NCBI GenBank assembly: GCA_963803155.1 | Contig: CAWDMN010000070.1 | Coordinates: 43,375-107,374, forward strand | Reading direction: 5' to 3' | Source of the DNA: CAWDMN01 sp963803155 | Lineage (GTDB): Bacteria > Acidobacteriota > Terriglobia > Versatilivoradales > Versatilivoraceae | DNA: 64,000 nucleotides | In this document: piece after piece, positions 9,942 to 18,267 of the stretch | Layout: every line of letters begins with the position of its first letter | Position numbering within the stretch: position 1 is the stretch's first letter | Program-made: the position numbers and the translations under genes | Notes under the pieces: generated by a model | Told to the model about the DNA's origin: nothing | Seen by the model: only the letters and a program-made list of their open reading frames with translations | Database searches by the model: none

Positions 9942-10342
9942 GCAACCTTGTTTCTATTTTGGGAAATGTTTGGGTGGGAGCAGACTCAATCTAAGGCTCA
10001 TGGATTGGCTGGTTCAACTACTCAGGCAAAATTCTTAATTTTTAAAGTCAGGCACTTTTCCTCTGCGGAGAATGACAAGAAACAACTCCTAAAAGACCTT
10101 CGTTATGCTCCCGCCTGGATTGCTGCGATGATGCGGGAAATTGCCAAACCCGTGAGCCGATGAGCATTGGGTGCCTTTCTTCAATATCCGGGAGACAAAA
10201 TACCGCTTATATTGTGAATAGGCTTATAACCAAATAGGATTGCCGTCTGCCAGTATCGAGAAATAGATTGCTTAAGGGCTGAAAAAATGCTGGAGGAAAT
10301 TGAGAAATAACGAAGCTTCCTCAAAAGCCGGGGCGTTCCGAA
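9942..10342. other. Intergenic, composition boundary between blocks A and B
   Basis: Immediately after the third synthetase stop the sequence drops from strongly GC-rich to AT-rich. A 71-codon frame (9948-10163) can be read, but it has no ribosome-binding site and resembles nothing I know. No terminator hairpin is obvious after the synthetase operon. This is one of two candidate joins between unrelated DNA in the window. Confidence 0.5.
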
Positions 10343-11353
10343 TTGATCATTTATCAAACCGAAGATGGGAAGACTCGACTCCAAGTCAGGTTGGAAAACG
10401 AAACCGTTTGGCTGACGCAAAGTCAGATGGCTGAACTTCTTCAAACCTCGATTCCCAATATCAGCATGCACATTCGCAACATTTTCAAAGAAAGGGAGCT
10501 GCGGAAAGATTCAGTTGTTAAGGATTTCTTAATAACTGCCGCTGATGGCAAAAACTATCGAACCAACCATTTTAACCTCGATGTCATTATCTCCGTTGGC
10601 TAACTCGTCAAATCCCATCGCGGCACGCAATTCCGCATTTGGGCCACTCAACGGTTGCGAGAATATATCATCAACGGGTTTGCGCTGGATGATGAGCGTC
10701 TCAAGCAGATGGGTGGCGGCAATTACTTTGATGAATTGCTCGCTCGCATACGGGATATCCGCTCGTCTGAAAAGGTTTTTTGGCGGAAGGTGCTCGAAAT
10801 TTATGCCACCAGCATCGACTATGATCCCCGCACCACCATGTCGCGGAAATTTTTCATGGTGATTTAAAATAAGATACATTGGGCGGCCCACGGACATACT
10901 GCCGCCGAAATCGTTGTTGAACGCGCCGATGCCAGCAAACCGCACATGGGATTGACATCCTGGAGTGGTGTCCAGCCAACCACTAGCGATATTGAGATCG
11001 CGAAAAATTATTTGAGTGCGGAAGAGTTGGATACGCTGAATCGGATTGTCGCCATGTATCTGGATTTTGCCGAATTGCAGGCCCTCAATCGAAAACCCAT
11101 GCACATGCACGATTGGATCAGCAAGCTGGATGACTTCTTGCGGATCAGCGGCCGGGAAATTTTGTCTCACGCTGGGAAGATCAGTCATGAGGCAGCGGTG
11201 GAAAAAGCGAGGGCGGAGTATGAAAAATACCGGGTCAGACCGTCCGATGAAATTTCACCCGTGGAACGCCATTTCCTGGAAGCGGTTAAAGAGGTGAAAC
11301 AACTGGAAAAATCCTCACATCGCAAGGGCCGCGATAAAAGGCCAGAAGAATAA
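10343..11353 (+). pseudogene. RhuM-family protein, inactivated by two in-frame stops
   Basis: One continuous frame matches the RhuM ('virulence protein') family along its length: IIYQTEDGKTRLQV and the ETVWLTQSQMAELL winged-helix-like head, then KSHRGTQFRIWATQRLREY, FDELLARIRDIRSSEK, the WAAHGHTAAEI segment, and a C-terminal DDFLRISGREIL stretch. TAA stops interrupt it at 10601-10603 (where the family has Tyr in VGYRVKSH) and at 10865-10867, without any change of frame. The first recognisable codon is a TTG at 10343. RhuM genes usually sit on mobile islands or among defence genes, so this looks like a decayed accessory gene. Recoding is unlikely because all neighbouring genes use TAA normally. 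Confidence 0.85.
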
Positions 11354-11985
11354 TGCTCCATCCGGCATTGGGGAGGATTTGGATTTAGAAATCCCAAGAA
11401 AATGGCCATTGCCCCAGAGATAGAATCATCCCTTTTTCAATCACTCAAAAGAAAATATCTAAATATCTAGGAGCGGCACCGATTTCCTACCGATTTCTCT
11501 GGCAGCGGTGAGTCAGGTGCCAGATCATGCCAGGCAAATAATGGCGATGCGCTCGTGCCATAGCCTCTTGACCTTGTTAGGATGGAATGGAAAAAAACTA
11601 AACTGGCATTTTAGAGGCAAAAATAAGCCTTTTAAGGCCAAAATATCAATTCATTTTGCGAGAAACTTCAATGCTTTCAAATACAAGTCTTGGTGTGACC
11701 CCAATTCGCCAATTCGACATCCGGCGGATTACCGCATAGGCACGATGGCGAGTCGAGCGGCAGCCAGGCGACTCCTCTGGGAGCGACAGAGAAGCATGAC
11801 CAAAATCATAATTACAACTAATGTGCCAGAATCCGAGGATGAACTCGTCTTTACGATTTATGAAAAAACCGGAGAAAAACTGTATCGACTGATATCTTAC
11901 ATAGGACCACAAAGTGGAATGGTTTAGAATGAAAATTGAAATCAATACTCTTCCGTCAAAAGGATTGTGGTGACAGGAGGACAAA
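11354..11985. other. Intergenic, no supported gene
   Basis: About 630 bases without a convincing gene. The only frame of note is the 43-codon tail at 11797-11927, which starts MTKIIITTNVPESEDE. It may be the end of a small protein, but its ribosome-binding site is weak and no family is recognised. The rest is AT-rich with no repeat or RNA I can name. Confidence 0.4.
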
Positions 11986-12144
11986 ATGGCAGTAACCAAG
12001 GCGGAACAGGAAGCCATCGAGTATATGGTCAACAAGCACGGCTTGGGAAAGAAAAAGGCCCTGGAATTCACCCACAAGATCCGGGAGAGAATCCTACTCA
12101 AAGAGAAGTCATGGTGGACCGGCGGGAAGTTTAGCCTGAATTAG
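11986..12144 (+). CDS. Small lysine-rich hypothetical protein, 52 residues
   Basis: A 52-residue frame starting MAVTKAEQEAIEYMVNKHG and ending WWTGGKFSLN. The start has an excellent GGAGG ribosome-binding site eight bases upstream, which argues for real translation. It is basic and probably helical, with a K-rich centre (GLGKKKALEF) and a Trp-Trp pair near the end. No signal peptide or membrane segment is seen and no family is recognised. It is followed at once by a strong inverted repeat that could end the transcript. It stands alone between the RhuM remnant and the small heat-shock genes. Confidence 0.6.
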   Translation: MAVTKAEQEAIEYMVNKHGLGKKKALEFTHKIRERILLKEKSWWTGGKFSLN

Positions 12145-12155
12145 TATGAGGAAAT

Positions 12156-12185
12156 TAGCTCGGTCACCACAAGGTCACCGAGCTA
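12156..12185 (+). terminator. Inverted repeat, possible terminator after the 52-residue gene
   Basis: TAGCTCGGT and its perfect reverse complement ACCGAGCTA are separated by 12 bases. Three further pairs are possible inside, leaving an ACAA loop. The stem begins 11 bases after the preceding stop codon. There is no U-run behind it, so it may be a Rho-assisted or RNA-stability hairpin and not a classical intrinsic terminator. Confidence 0.45.
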
Positions 12186-12376
12186 CCACCCACCCTAACC
12201 AGCCCTTCGCAAAATAGTTCTAGACTTGCCTCTTCGACAGGCCCAGTTTGTTTGCATCTTCTTCCGCTGTAATGAGCATGGCTTTTCCTTATCTGGTACT
12301 TTCAAGAACAACACCTCTATTAGGCGAAGGAAAATCACAAGTTTCGATTCATCCTTATAATAAGCTACTACTGTAT

Positions 12377-12787
12377 TTATGCCGTTTTAACCGCTATTTG
12401 TCTTGGTTTCACGGACTCAACCTTGGGCAATGTCAGTCTTAACACCCCATCCTGGAGCATGGCGTAAATCTTCGTCTGATCTATTTCATTGGAGAGTGTG
12501 AATTCCCTGAAATACTTGCCTGTATCATATTCCCTTAACACTTCAGTCTCATTTTCTCCTTCGGGCGCTTCCACCTCTCCAGACATAGTTAAGACATTCT
12601 TATTGAGACCTATGGTCAGCTTATTAGACTTTACTCCAGGCATATCCGCAAGCAAAGTCAGCTCCTTTTCCGTCTCAAATATGTCCACCGCCGGGCTAAA
12701 GACAAATCCTGGCTTTGTCTGTTCCGCGGCTGTGCTCAATGTCATCTTTTCCTTTGTTTGCAATGCCTTGCTTTCAGTTTCAGCCAT
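12377..12787 (-). CDS. Small heat-shock protein (Hsp20/alpha-crystallin), second of pair
   Basis: A 136-residue Hsp20-family chaperone that binds unfolding proteins without ATP. The alpha-crystallin domain covers roughly residues 38-130, from DIFETEKELTLLADMPGV to the closing beta strands DGVLRLTLPKVE. The tail RQIAVKTA stands where the IxI-type motif usually is. The ATG at 12787 has a GGGGG ribosome-binding site; a GTG 18 bases upstream overlaps the previous stop but is less well placed. It follows the other Hsp20 gene by 17 bases and is surely co-transcribed with it. Paired, divergent Hsp20 paralogues often make mixed oligomers. Confidence 0.9.
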   Translation of the reverse strand: MAETESKALQTKEKMTLSTAAEQTKPGFVFSPAVDIFETEKELTLLADMPGVKSNKLTIGLNKNVLTMSGEVEAPEGENETEVLREYDTGKYFREFTLSNEIDQTKIYAMLQDGVLRLTLPKVESVKPRQIAVKTA

Positions 12788-12804
12788 ATTAATACCCCCT
12801 TTCA

Positions 12805-13269
12805 CTATGATGATTTAACAACAATCTGTTTTTGTTTTGCAGTCTCTGCCTTCAGCATAACAATGGAAAGCAGTCCGTCAACGCATTTTGCCTCCACCTT
12901 TGCCGTATTGATCTGCGCTGGCAGATTCAAGATCCTACTGAATATTCCGGCCTCCCTCTCTCTCCTGTGATATTTGACGTTTCCCTCTTCCTCGGAGATT
13001 TTTCTCTCCCCTGATATGGACAGGGAGTCGCCCGTTACGGAGATATCCAGACCCTCAGACTTAATTCCAGGAAGTTCTGCACGGACATAGTAGTTGTTCT
13101 TATCTTCCGTGACATTCATTAAAGGAAACACACCGGCTGAAGGCTCTCTCATTGCGCCCCCTAAAATCCCCTCGTTAAGCAAATCCATTTGCCTCTTTAA
13201 CCTTTCGAGATCTCCAAATGGAGTTCTCCAATAAAAGCCAGGCCCAGTACCGACTCTTCTGAATATCAT
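12805..13269 (-). CDS. Small heat-shock protein (Hsp20/alpha-crystallin), first of pair
   Basis: A 154-residue Hsp20 protein. The N-terminal arm includes WRTPFGDLERLKRQMD, followed by the alpha-crystallin domain VTEDKNNYYVRAELPGIKSE through DGLLSIVMLKAE, and a C-terminal QKQIVV tail. The ATG at 13269 has a perfect AAAGGAGGT ribosome-binding site at 13277-13285. The left end of an IS256-type element lies only 22 bases upstream, so the native promoter has been separated from this operon. Expression now depends on read-through from the element or on a promoter in its end. Confidence 0.92.
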   Translation of the reverse strand: MIFRRVGTGPGFYWRTPFGDLERLKRQMDLLNEGILGGAMREPSAGVFPLMNVTEDKNNYYVRAELPGIKSEGLDISVTGDSLSISGERKISEEEGNVKYHRREREAGIFSRILNLPAQINTAKVEAKCVDGLLSIVMLKAETAKQKQIVVKSS

Positions 13270-13291
13270 AATAGTTACCTCCTTTAAATAT

Positions 13292-14690
13292 GGGTCAATC
13301 CCTTTTTTAGTTGAAAATGAGCATAACCTTCAAGCTGCGGGCTGAACCAATTTCGTTAGGTTTTCCTTTTTCATTGATCTGCGAAGGGCTTTTAAATGAC
13401 GAAAGCCTTTCACCTTTCTTAGCCCGGGCTCAATTTCCAGCAACGACGTGGCTATCCAACGCTGACGCTGATCGCTGTTCTTCCAGTAACTGACTCGATG
13501 CGTCAAACGCTCCAATTGCCGGTTCACATTCTCAATGCAATTGGTGGTTTTAAAACTGGTCCCTAATTCTTCAAATAATCCCAACCGATGCAGAGTCAAA
13601 GTTTCTTCTAATCCTTCTTTCAGGCTATCCACTGCGGAACCATTGATCAGTCGCAGTTCTTTGGCGATTCGGTCCAAGGCTTCTTTCGCCTTTTCATAAC
13701 TGGGCTGCTGATAGGCTGTCTGCATTTTCTGCCGGAATCGTTTTGCTTGTTCCCGGCTCAAATAACTGACTACATTTTCCCGTTTGTGCCATTGGCAGCG
13801 TTGAATCAAGGCTTTCTCTGCCAGCTTTGCCTTGATCCCTTTATACAGCCCTTTGGCTCCATCGATGATGAACAGAATTTCCTGTTCGGTCTTCAGTCCT
13901 CGGTCCAGCAGTTGCTGAATAAAGTCTTGGGACACTCGTTGGTTTTCCGTACTGGCTTCCACAAAACCCAGCAGGATCTTTTGCCCTTCGAGCGTAATCC
14001 CCAATGCCACGATCATGTCAGTTTCTGCCAGTCGCTTCCCGTCGATGAAAATCGCCACAATGTCGTGCTGGCTCAAATCCCGAGTCAAAAACGTTTCCAG
14101 CTTTCGGGCCGTCGTTCGGATGAAATGTCGGGACACACTGCTCTTTTTGATCCCAAACGTTTCTGGCACACAGAGGGCTGCCTGCTCATATTGCCGCTGG
14201 CTAATCCCCCGGATCACCCGGTTCAAAACCTGATGATCTAATACCTTCGTCTTTCGAAAGGCTTGATAACTCTCCAACGGAACTTCTTGTCGAACCGCGA
14301 CATTTCTTACCCGAGGCACTTCGAGCCGAACTTTCTGATCTCCCAAATAAACCGACCCTGGGTTTCTTCCCCAGCGCCGATTCTCTGGACTCCGGCTGGC
14401 TCCGCGGCCAACCCGCTGTTCTACTTCTTGCTGCAATTCTTCTTCCACAGCTTTCAAGCCCAGAGGGATCAACATCTGGATCAGTTCAAACCGACTGTCC
14501 AAAATCCTAACTTCTTCTTCAATTCGTTGTCTCTTTTTTCTGCCCTCTTTGCCCTTGATTCTTTTTCCGGTCCGAATTACTCTCTGTCCCATGCATGATC
14601 TCCTTATTCTTGGTGTCTACCTTGCCGGGTAATTCACCTCTGTTTTAAGCGAGGTCATGCTCCTTTTTCAACTAAGTTTAGGACTTTCAC
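13292..14690 (-). mobile_element. Complete IS256-family insertion sequence
   Basis: A 1,399-base element with one transposase gene. Its ends are imperfect inverted repeats of about 40 bases sharing the core TTAGTTGAAAA and GAGCAT-ACC. It is flanked by the 8-bp direct repeat TTAAATAT at 13284-13291 and 14691-14698, the length expected for IS256 transposition. The intact target duplication and open transposase suggest a fairly recent insertion. It sits between the ribosome-binding site of the first Hsp20 gene and that operon's original upstream region. Confidence 0.93.
13330..14592 (-). CDS. IS256-family (mutator-type) transposase
   Basis: A 420-residue DDE transposase of the IS256/mutator family. 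The first acidic residue lies in VAIFIDGKRL, the second in LFIIDGAKGL, and the Glu in TTNCIENVNRQLE. The family motif C-x2-H occurs as RCQWHKREN. The N-terminal part is basic and probably helical, for DNA-end binding. The length is typical (about 400) and the frame is uninterrupted, so the protein may be active. It is the only gene of the element at 13292-14690. Confidence 0.95.
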   Translation of the reverse strand: MGQRVIRTGKRIKGKEGRKKRQRIEEEVRILDSRFELIQMLIPLGLKAVEEELQQEVEQRVGRGASRSPENRRWGRNPGSVYLGDQKVRLEVPRVRNVAVRQEVPLESYQAFRKTKVLDHQVLNRVIRGISQRQYEQAALCVPETFGIKKSSVSRHFIRTTARKLETFLTRDLSQHDIVAIFIDGKRLAETDMIVALGITLEGQKILLGFVEASTENQRVSQDFIQQLLDRGLKTEQEILFIIDGAKGLYKGIKAKLAEKALIQRCQWHKRENVVSYLSREQAKRFRQKMQTAYQQPSYEKAKEALDRIAKELRLINGSAVDSLKEGLEETLTLHRLGLFEELGTSFKTTNCIENVNRQLERLTHRVSYWKNSDQRQRWIATSLLEIEPGLRKVKGFRHLKALRRSMKKENLTKLVQPAA

Positions 14691-14798
14691 TTAAATATGG
14701 GTTGTCGTAATAGATATTGACTTGCCCCCAAAATGAGGGCCAAACGAAATGTTAGGTTTTAGTGTAAATCATCAGAGTCATTGAATAAAAATTCTCCT

Positions 14799-14996
14799 TT
14801 AAGTTACATTGATTAGCATGACGTTCCTGTCGCCCATGTCTCTGAATTGATGTTCTCCCTTCGGGCAATCATCCTTGTTGACATATGCTTCCTTTAGCAT
14901 TTCGTGATACTGGAAGTCTTTCTCTAAGTTCCAATCTTTCAAAACCTCATTCTTGCTTTTGTAATCTCTTCCATACGCTGATGATGAGGTTGCCAT
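14799..14996 (-). CDS. Small charged hypothetical protein, 65 residues
   Basis: Begins MATSSSAYGRDYKSKNEV and is rich in charged residues (KDWNLEKDF, KDDCPKGEHQF). The start has GGAGAAGG placed correctly upstream, supporting translation. No membrane segment, signal peptide or family is recognised. It lies upstream of the IS-interrupted Hsp20 genes on the same strand. Before the insertion it may have been the preceding gene of that operon, which is inference from position only. Confidence 0.55.
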   Translation of the reverse strand: MATSSSAYGRDYKSKNEVLKDWNLEKDFQYHEMLKEAYVNKDDCPKGEHQFRDMGDRNVMLINVT

Positions 14997-15218
14997 TTTC
15001 CTTCTCCTTTTTCATCTCTACATACAATATAAGATCTCCGTGTCAGAATTGTGGGATTTTCATTTACTAATTAGCAAATTAACGACAAAACAACGTTCGG
15101 CGGCAAGACGTTCAGTTGTGGTTTGGAGGCGATCAAATTGATCATCACCTTCACAACGGAACTTACGTAAGCTATCTTGAGTTTGAAGAAATATTTTTGT
15201 AAGTGATTGATTTTATGG

Positions 15219-15293
15219 CGTCCCGTAGGGGATTCGAACCCCTGTTGCCGCCGTGAAAGGGCGATGTCCTAGGCCGGGCTAGACGAACGGGAC
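15219..15293 (-). tRNA. tRNA-Glu (anticodon TTC)
   Basis: The minus strand folds as a standard tRNA. The acceptor GTCCCGT pairs with ACGGGAC, the anticodon loop is CTTTCAC with anticodon TTC, and the T-arm carries GGTTCGAATCC. The 3' CCA is not encoded. It lies 83 bases downstream of tRNA-Lys on the same strand and shares its promoter. Confidence 0.95.
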
Positions 15294-15376
15294 AAATTAG
15301 GCTTGAGCACTTCAGGGGAGATTAACCGTAGCTTGAGGTAAGCAGTCCGGCAGGCTCCAGAGGCGCTTCAAGGGGG

Positions 15377-15452
15377 TGGTGAGCCGTGCTGGACTCGAAC
15401 CAGCGACCCTCTGCTTAAAAGGCAGATGCTCTACCTCCTGAGCTAACGGCCC
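15377..15452 (-). tRNA. tRNA-Lys (anticodon TTT), CCA encoded
   Basis: The minus strand gives the acceptor GGGCCGT paired with ACGGCTC (one G-U pair), a D-arm with TAGCTCAG, the anticodon loop CTTTTAA with anticodon TTT, and the T-arm GGTTCGAGTCC. Discriminator A and CCA are encoded. It is the first gene of a two-tRNA unit behind a near-consensus promoter. Confidence 0.95.
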
Positions 15453-15466
15453 TAAAAAACCCTCCT

Positions 15467-15495
15467 ATATTAAAGGCAACCATTTTGCCTGTCAA
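15467..15495 (-). promoter_or_regulatory. Sigma-70 type promoter of the tRNA-Lys/tRNA-Glu unit
   Basis: On the minus strand a perfect -35 TTGACA (15495-15490) is separated by 17 bases from the -10 TAATAT (15472-15467). The tRNA-Lys 5' end follows about 15 bases later. Such near-consensus promoters are typical for stable RNA genes. Confidence 0.85.
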
Positions 15496-15970
15496 GAAAC
15501 AATTGCACAGAACCAATTGCACGAGAAGCCTTTTCAGTCTAGAATATTTTTTCTAGTGATAATTGTTTATGCGGGATACTAAGTGGCAGGAACCCTCTTG
15601 GTGCATCTACTTTCAAATGCTCCGCCAAAGCAGGCGTCGCTTTTTGAAAAAGAGCCCTATAATCGGAATTTTCTTATGAGAAGGGAATGTTGATTCGCCC
15701 TCCGTATCATCTGGCATCAGAATGTGAAGCCAGGCAGGGAGGCCCCGGGAGGCAACGAGACAAAGTTTCATCCATCAAGGCGGAATGGAATCAAAAATTA
15801 GCAAATTAAAAGACGGGCCGCGGCCTTCGAAGCCGGACTTTGTCGATGATTAATTCGGGACAACAAAAAACGGCCAAGAAATTAAAGTAATCGTGGAATG
15901 ACGCCGATAGAAAAAGCGGAATCGGTTCAATCGGGATTACCATTATCAAGGAGTATTTAGGAGTCGCCGC
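15496..15970. other. Intergenic, no gene seen
   Basis: A divergent gap between the tRNA promoter and the next plus-strand gene. It contains a GC-rich palindrome (GGCCGCGGCC near 15815) but no convincing coding frame or RNA. The final 30 bases hold the AAGGAG ribosome-binding site of the next gene. Confidence 0.5.
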
Positions 15971-16270
15971 ATGCCGCCACCTGTTCCCCCGTCACGGGAT
16001 GATTTCAAACCGACCGGAAACCCTTATGAACTGCCTCCGGACCTGGAATCGCTGGATGCCAAGAGTCGACAGCGGGTAGCCATTTGCTCTCTTTTTTTCC
16101 ATCAAAATGTGGCGGTGCGCGATATCTCTAGAATTTTGGGCATTGAACATAGCAATGCCGTGAAGACCTTGCTGGAAGCCGGATTGATCCAGGAGCGCCG
16201 CAAAAATCTCCAACGTCCGCAGGTGGAACAGCTTCCCTATTTTCAGGAATCCCCGCCTGAAAAAGCCTGA
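15971..16270 (+). CDS. Small helix-turn-helix-like hypothetical protein, 99 residues
   Basis: A proline-rich N-terminus (MPPPVPPSRDDFKPTGNPYELPP) is followed by residues 30-75 that read like a helix-turn-helix: SRQRVAICSLFFHQN, then VAVRDISRILGIEHSNAVKTLLEAGLI. It could be a small DNA-binding protein, but no named family is recognised. AAGGAG stands upstream of the ATG. It is a single gene convergent with the ASPIC-domain gene. Confidence 0.55.
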   Translation: MPPPVPPSRDDFKPTGNPYELPPDLESLDAKSRQRVAICSLFFHQNVAVRDISRILGIEHSNAVKTLLEAGLIQERRKNLQRPQVEQLPYFQESPPEKA

Positions 16271-16379
16271 CCATCAGAGCATCAAAAGAAAATCTCCTTC
16301 CAAGAATGTGTAGTCCCACGATCTAATCCTTTTATTTTGCCACTGAAAGCAGTCCCTTTGGAGCATAGCTTCCAAATTA

Positions 16380-16510
16380 CATGAAGCCCCCGAGTCTTCA
16401 TGGCGCGGTGCGAAGAGCGGGATAGGAGGCACTATGCCCTCTGGCGCAAAGCAAAGAGCGGGATAAGGGCATCCCGCCTCCATGTTGGCTGTGTGGGGAA
16501 GGCCGAGGGG
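16380..16510. repeat. Intergenic hairpin and GCGGGATA direct repeats
   Basis: CATGAAG at 16380-16386 pairs with CTTCATG at 16396-16402 to make a small hairpin between convergent genes. It is followed by two copies of AGAGCGGGATA about 45 bases apart and a complementary CATCCCGCCTCC. This looks like debris of a dispersed palindromic repeat, and could also serve as a terminator region. Confidence 0.4.
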
Positions 16511-16542
16511 GTGAAACGCGGGAAACCGCCAAGGGATCATGA

Positions 16543-18267
16543 TTAGCTGGTTCGCTTTGCGAGAGGCACCGGTTCAATCCCGCCTCCTTCCCGTGCCCGC
16601 AGGATCTGATTGGCCCGAGTCACTCCCCAGCGATCAATCCGGCCGCTGGGCCACTCAATTTGAATTTCCAGGACTCGATCGAAATTGCCCAGCCCGAAAA
16701 TCAGAGGCAGTTGGCTTTGAGAGCAATAGCTGCCGCCGCTCTTGACCATTTGCCAGTGAATGGATTGGTCTGGATATTTGAGTCGGACGACGGCGCCAAT
16801 GCCAGAGCGGTTGCTCTTCACGCCGATCGTCTTAATGGCGAGATGATGGTTCCGGTTGCCCCCATCATTGCGGTAGAGATAAGCGGGGCCGCCGTTGGTG
16901 GTGAGCAAAAGATCCGGATCTCCATCCTGGTCGATGTCGGCGAAAGCCGCGCCTCGAGCCACTTTGGGGATAGCCAGTGAATTCCCCGTCTTTAAGGACA
17001 CCTCTTCAAATTGCCGGTCACCGCGATTAAGAAAAAGCAAGGGGGGTTGAGCGAAGGTCACCCTTTTTTGCACCCGGTTGATATCATCGTCAACGTGGCC
17101 GTTGGCAACGAACATATCCGGGAGGCCGTCGAGGTCGAAATCGAAAAAGAAACATCCAAACGCGAGAGTTAACAGACTGGCCTGTCCGACCGAAGAAGAG
17201 GGGGCCTCGTCAATAAAGAGTCCATTCCCTTCGTTATGGTAAAGGTTCAGCATCTGATTGGAGAAATTGCCAATCAATAGGCTGGGATAACCGGATCCGT
17301 CGTAATCGGCCGCATCCACTCCCATGGCGCCGCGCGCGGTTCCTTCTTCGCTGAAAGCCACTCCCGCGGTCACACCCTTCTCGGAAAACGTGCCGTTGCG
17401 GTTGTTGATATAGAGCTTATTGGGCTGAGTGTCGTTGGCAATCAATAGATCGGGCCAGCCATCCCGATTAAAATCGGAGACGACGACTCCCAGCGACTTG
17501 CTGGTCGGATCCCATAGTCCGGCAGCTTTGGTGACATCCTGGAATGTCCCATTGTGGAGATTTCGATAAAGATGGCTCGACACTCCTTTGTACGATTCGG
17601 GAGTACAGTAAGATTTGGCTCTTCCGTCCAAAGTGCAATAGAGGTCCCCTTCGGCGGACCATTGGACGTAATTGCAGACAAAGAGATCCAGGTAGCCGTC
17701 CCGGTCGTAATCCAGCCAAGCACAACTGGTGCTGTACTCGTTCAGGTTCAATCCGGCTTTCTGTGTGACCTCTTGAAATTTTCCATTTCCCAGATTTCGG
17801 AAGAGCCGGCTTGGTCCCAGGGCGCTGATAAAAATGTCCTCGAATCCGTCATTGTCATAATCGCCAATTGCCACGCCATTTCCATAGGACTCAACGGCCA
17901 GACCAGCTTCCCGGGTCACATCGGTAAAGGTTCCATTGCGGTTGTTCCGATAAAGCGCGGGGAGGGAAATCTGGCGCTTGTGTCCGGGGAAATCCATCCC
18001 ATTGATCAGAAGGATGTCGGGCCAGCCATCGTTGTTGTAGTCCAGGAAGGCGCATCCGGCGCCCATGGTTTCGGGAAGATATTTTTTTCCAAACGCGCCA
18101 TTGTTGTGTTTAAAGGTTATCCCGGCTTGCCGGGTGATATCGGTGAACTGAACGGGAAAAGAGTTGGCCGGAGATGTGGCGGGTGTCGAAAGAAGACCCG
18201 CCCACCAACCGACCCCGCCCATCAGAAGAAAAAAACAAAAGAGCGCCAAGCTTCGTTTCATGATCAT
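16543..18267 (-). CDS. CRTAC1-like secreted protein with FG-GAP/VCBS repeats and ASPIC/UnbV C-terminus
   Basis: A 574-residue exported protein. The first 30 residues are a signal peptide or anchor (RSLALFCFFLLMGGVGWWAGLL). The body is a run of FG-GAP-type repeats with Ca-binding DxDxDG-like loops: DYNNDGWPD, DYDNDGFED, DYDRDGYLD, DFNRDGWPD, DFDLDGLPD and DIDQDGDPD. They would fold as a beta-propeller. The last 90 residues match the ASPIC/UnbV domain (NRSGIGAVVRLKY, IEWPSGRIDRWG). An ATG at 18261 is an equally good start. Acidobacteria carry many such proteins, often beside TPR or cytochrome proteins as here. Binding or adhesion is the usual guess; the function is unproven. Confidence 0.85.
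   Translation of the reverse strand: MIMKRSLALFCFFLLMGGVGWWAGLLSTPATSPANSFPVQFTDITRQAGITFKHNNGAFGKKYLPETMGAGCAFLDYNNDGWPDILLINGMDFPGHKRQISLPALYRNNRNGTFTDVTREAGLAVESYGNGVAIGDYDNDGFEDIFISALGPSRLFRNLGNGKFQEVTQKAGLNLNEYSTSCAWLDYDRDGYLDLFVCNYVQWSAEGDLYCTLDGRAKSYCTPESYKGVSSHLYRNLHNGTFQDVTKAAGLWDPTSKSLGVVVSDFNRDGWPDLLIANDTQPNKLYINNRNGTFSEKGVTAGVAFSEEGTARGAMGVDAADYDGSGYPSLLIGNFSNQMLNLYHNEGNGLFIDEAPSSSVGQASLLTLAFGCFFFDFDLDGLPDMFVANGHVDDDINRVQKRVTFAQPPLLFLNRGDRQFEEVSLKTGNSLAIPKVARGAAFADIDQDGDPDLLLTTNGGPAYLYRNDGGNRNHHLAIKTIGVKSNRSGIGAVVRLKYPDQSIHWQMVKSGGSYCSQSQLPLIFGLGNFDRVLEIQIEWPSGRIDRWGVTRANQILRAREGGGIEPVPLAKRTS

Noticed and set aside
12220..12279. Minus-strand 19-codon piece reading like the start of a helix-turn-helix or excisionase protein (ITAEEDANKLGLSKRQV then stop)
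   Set aside because: Too short, no ribosome-binding site, and the similarity is only a common helix-turn-helix pattern.
14690..14730. Heat-shock type promoter upstream of the Hsp20 operon (CCCATATTT as -10)
   Set aside because: The box would place the transcript start inside the ribosome-binding site and no matching -35 is seen; CIRCE is also absent.
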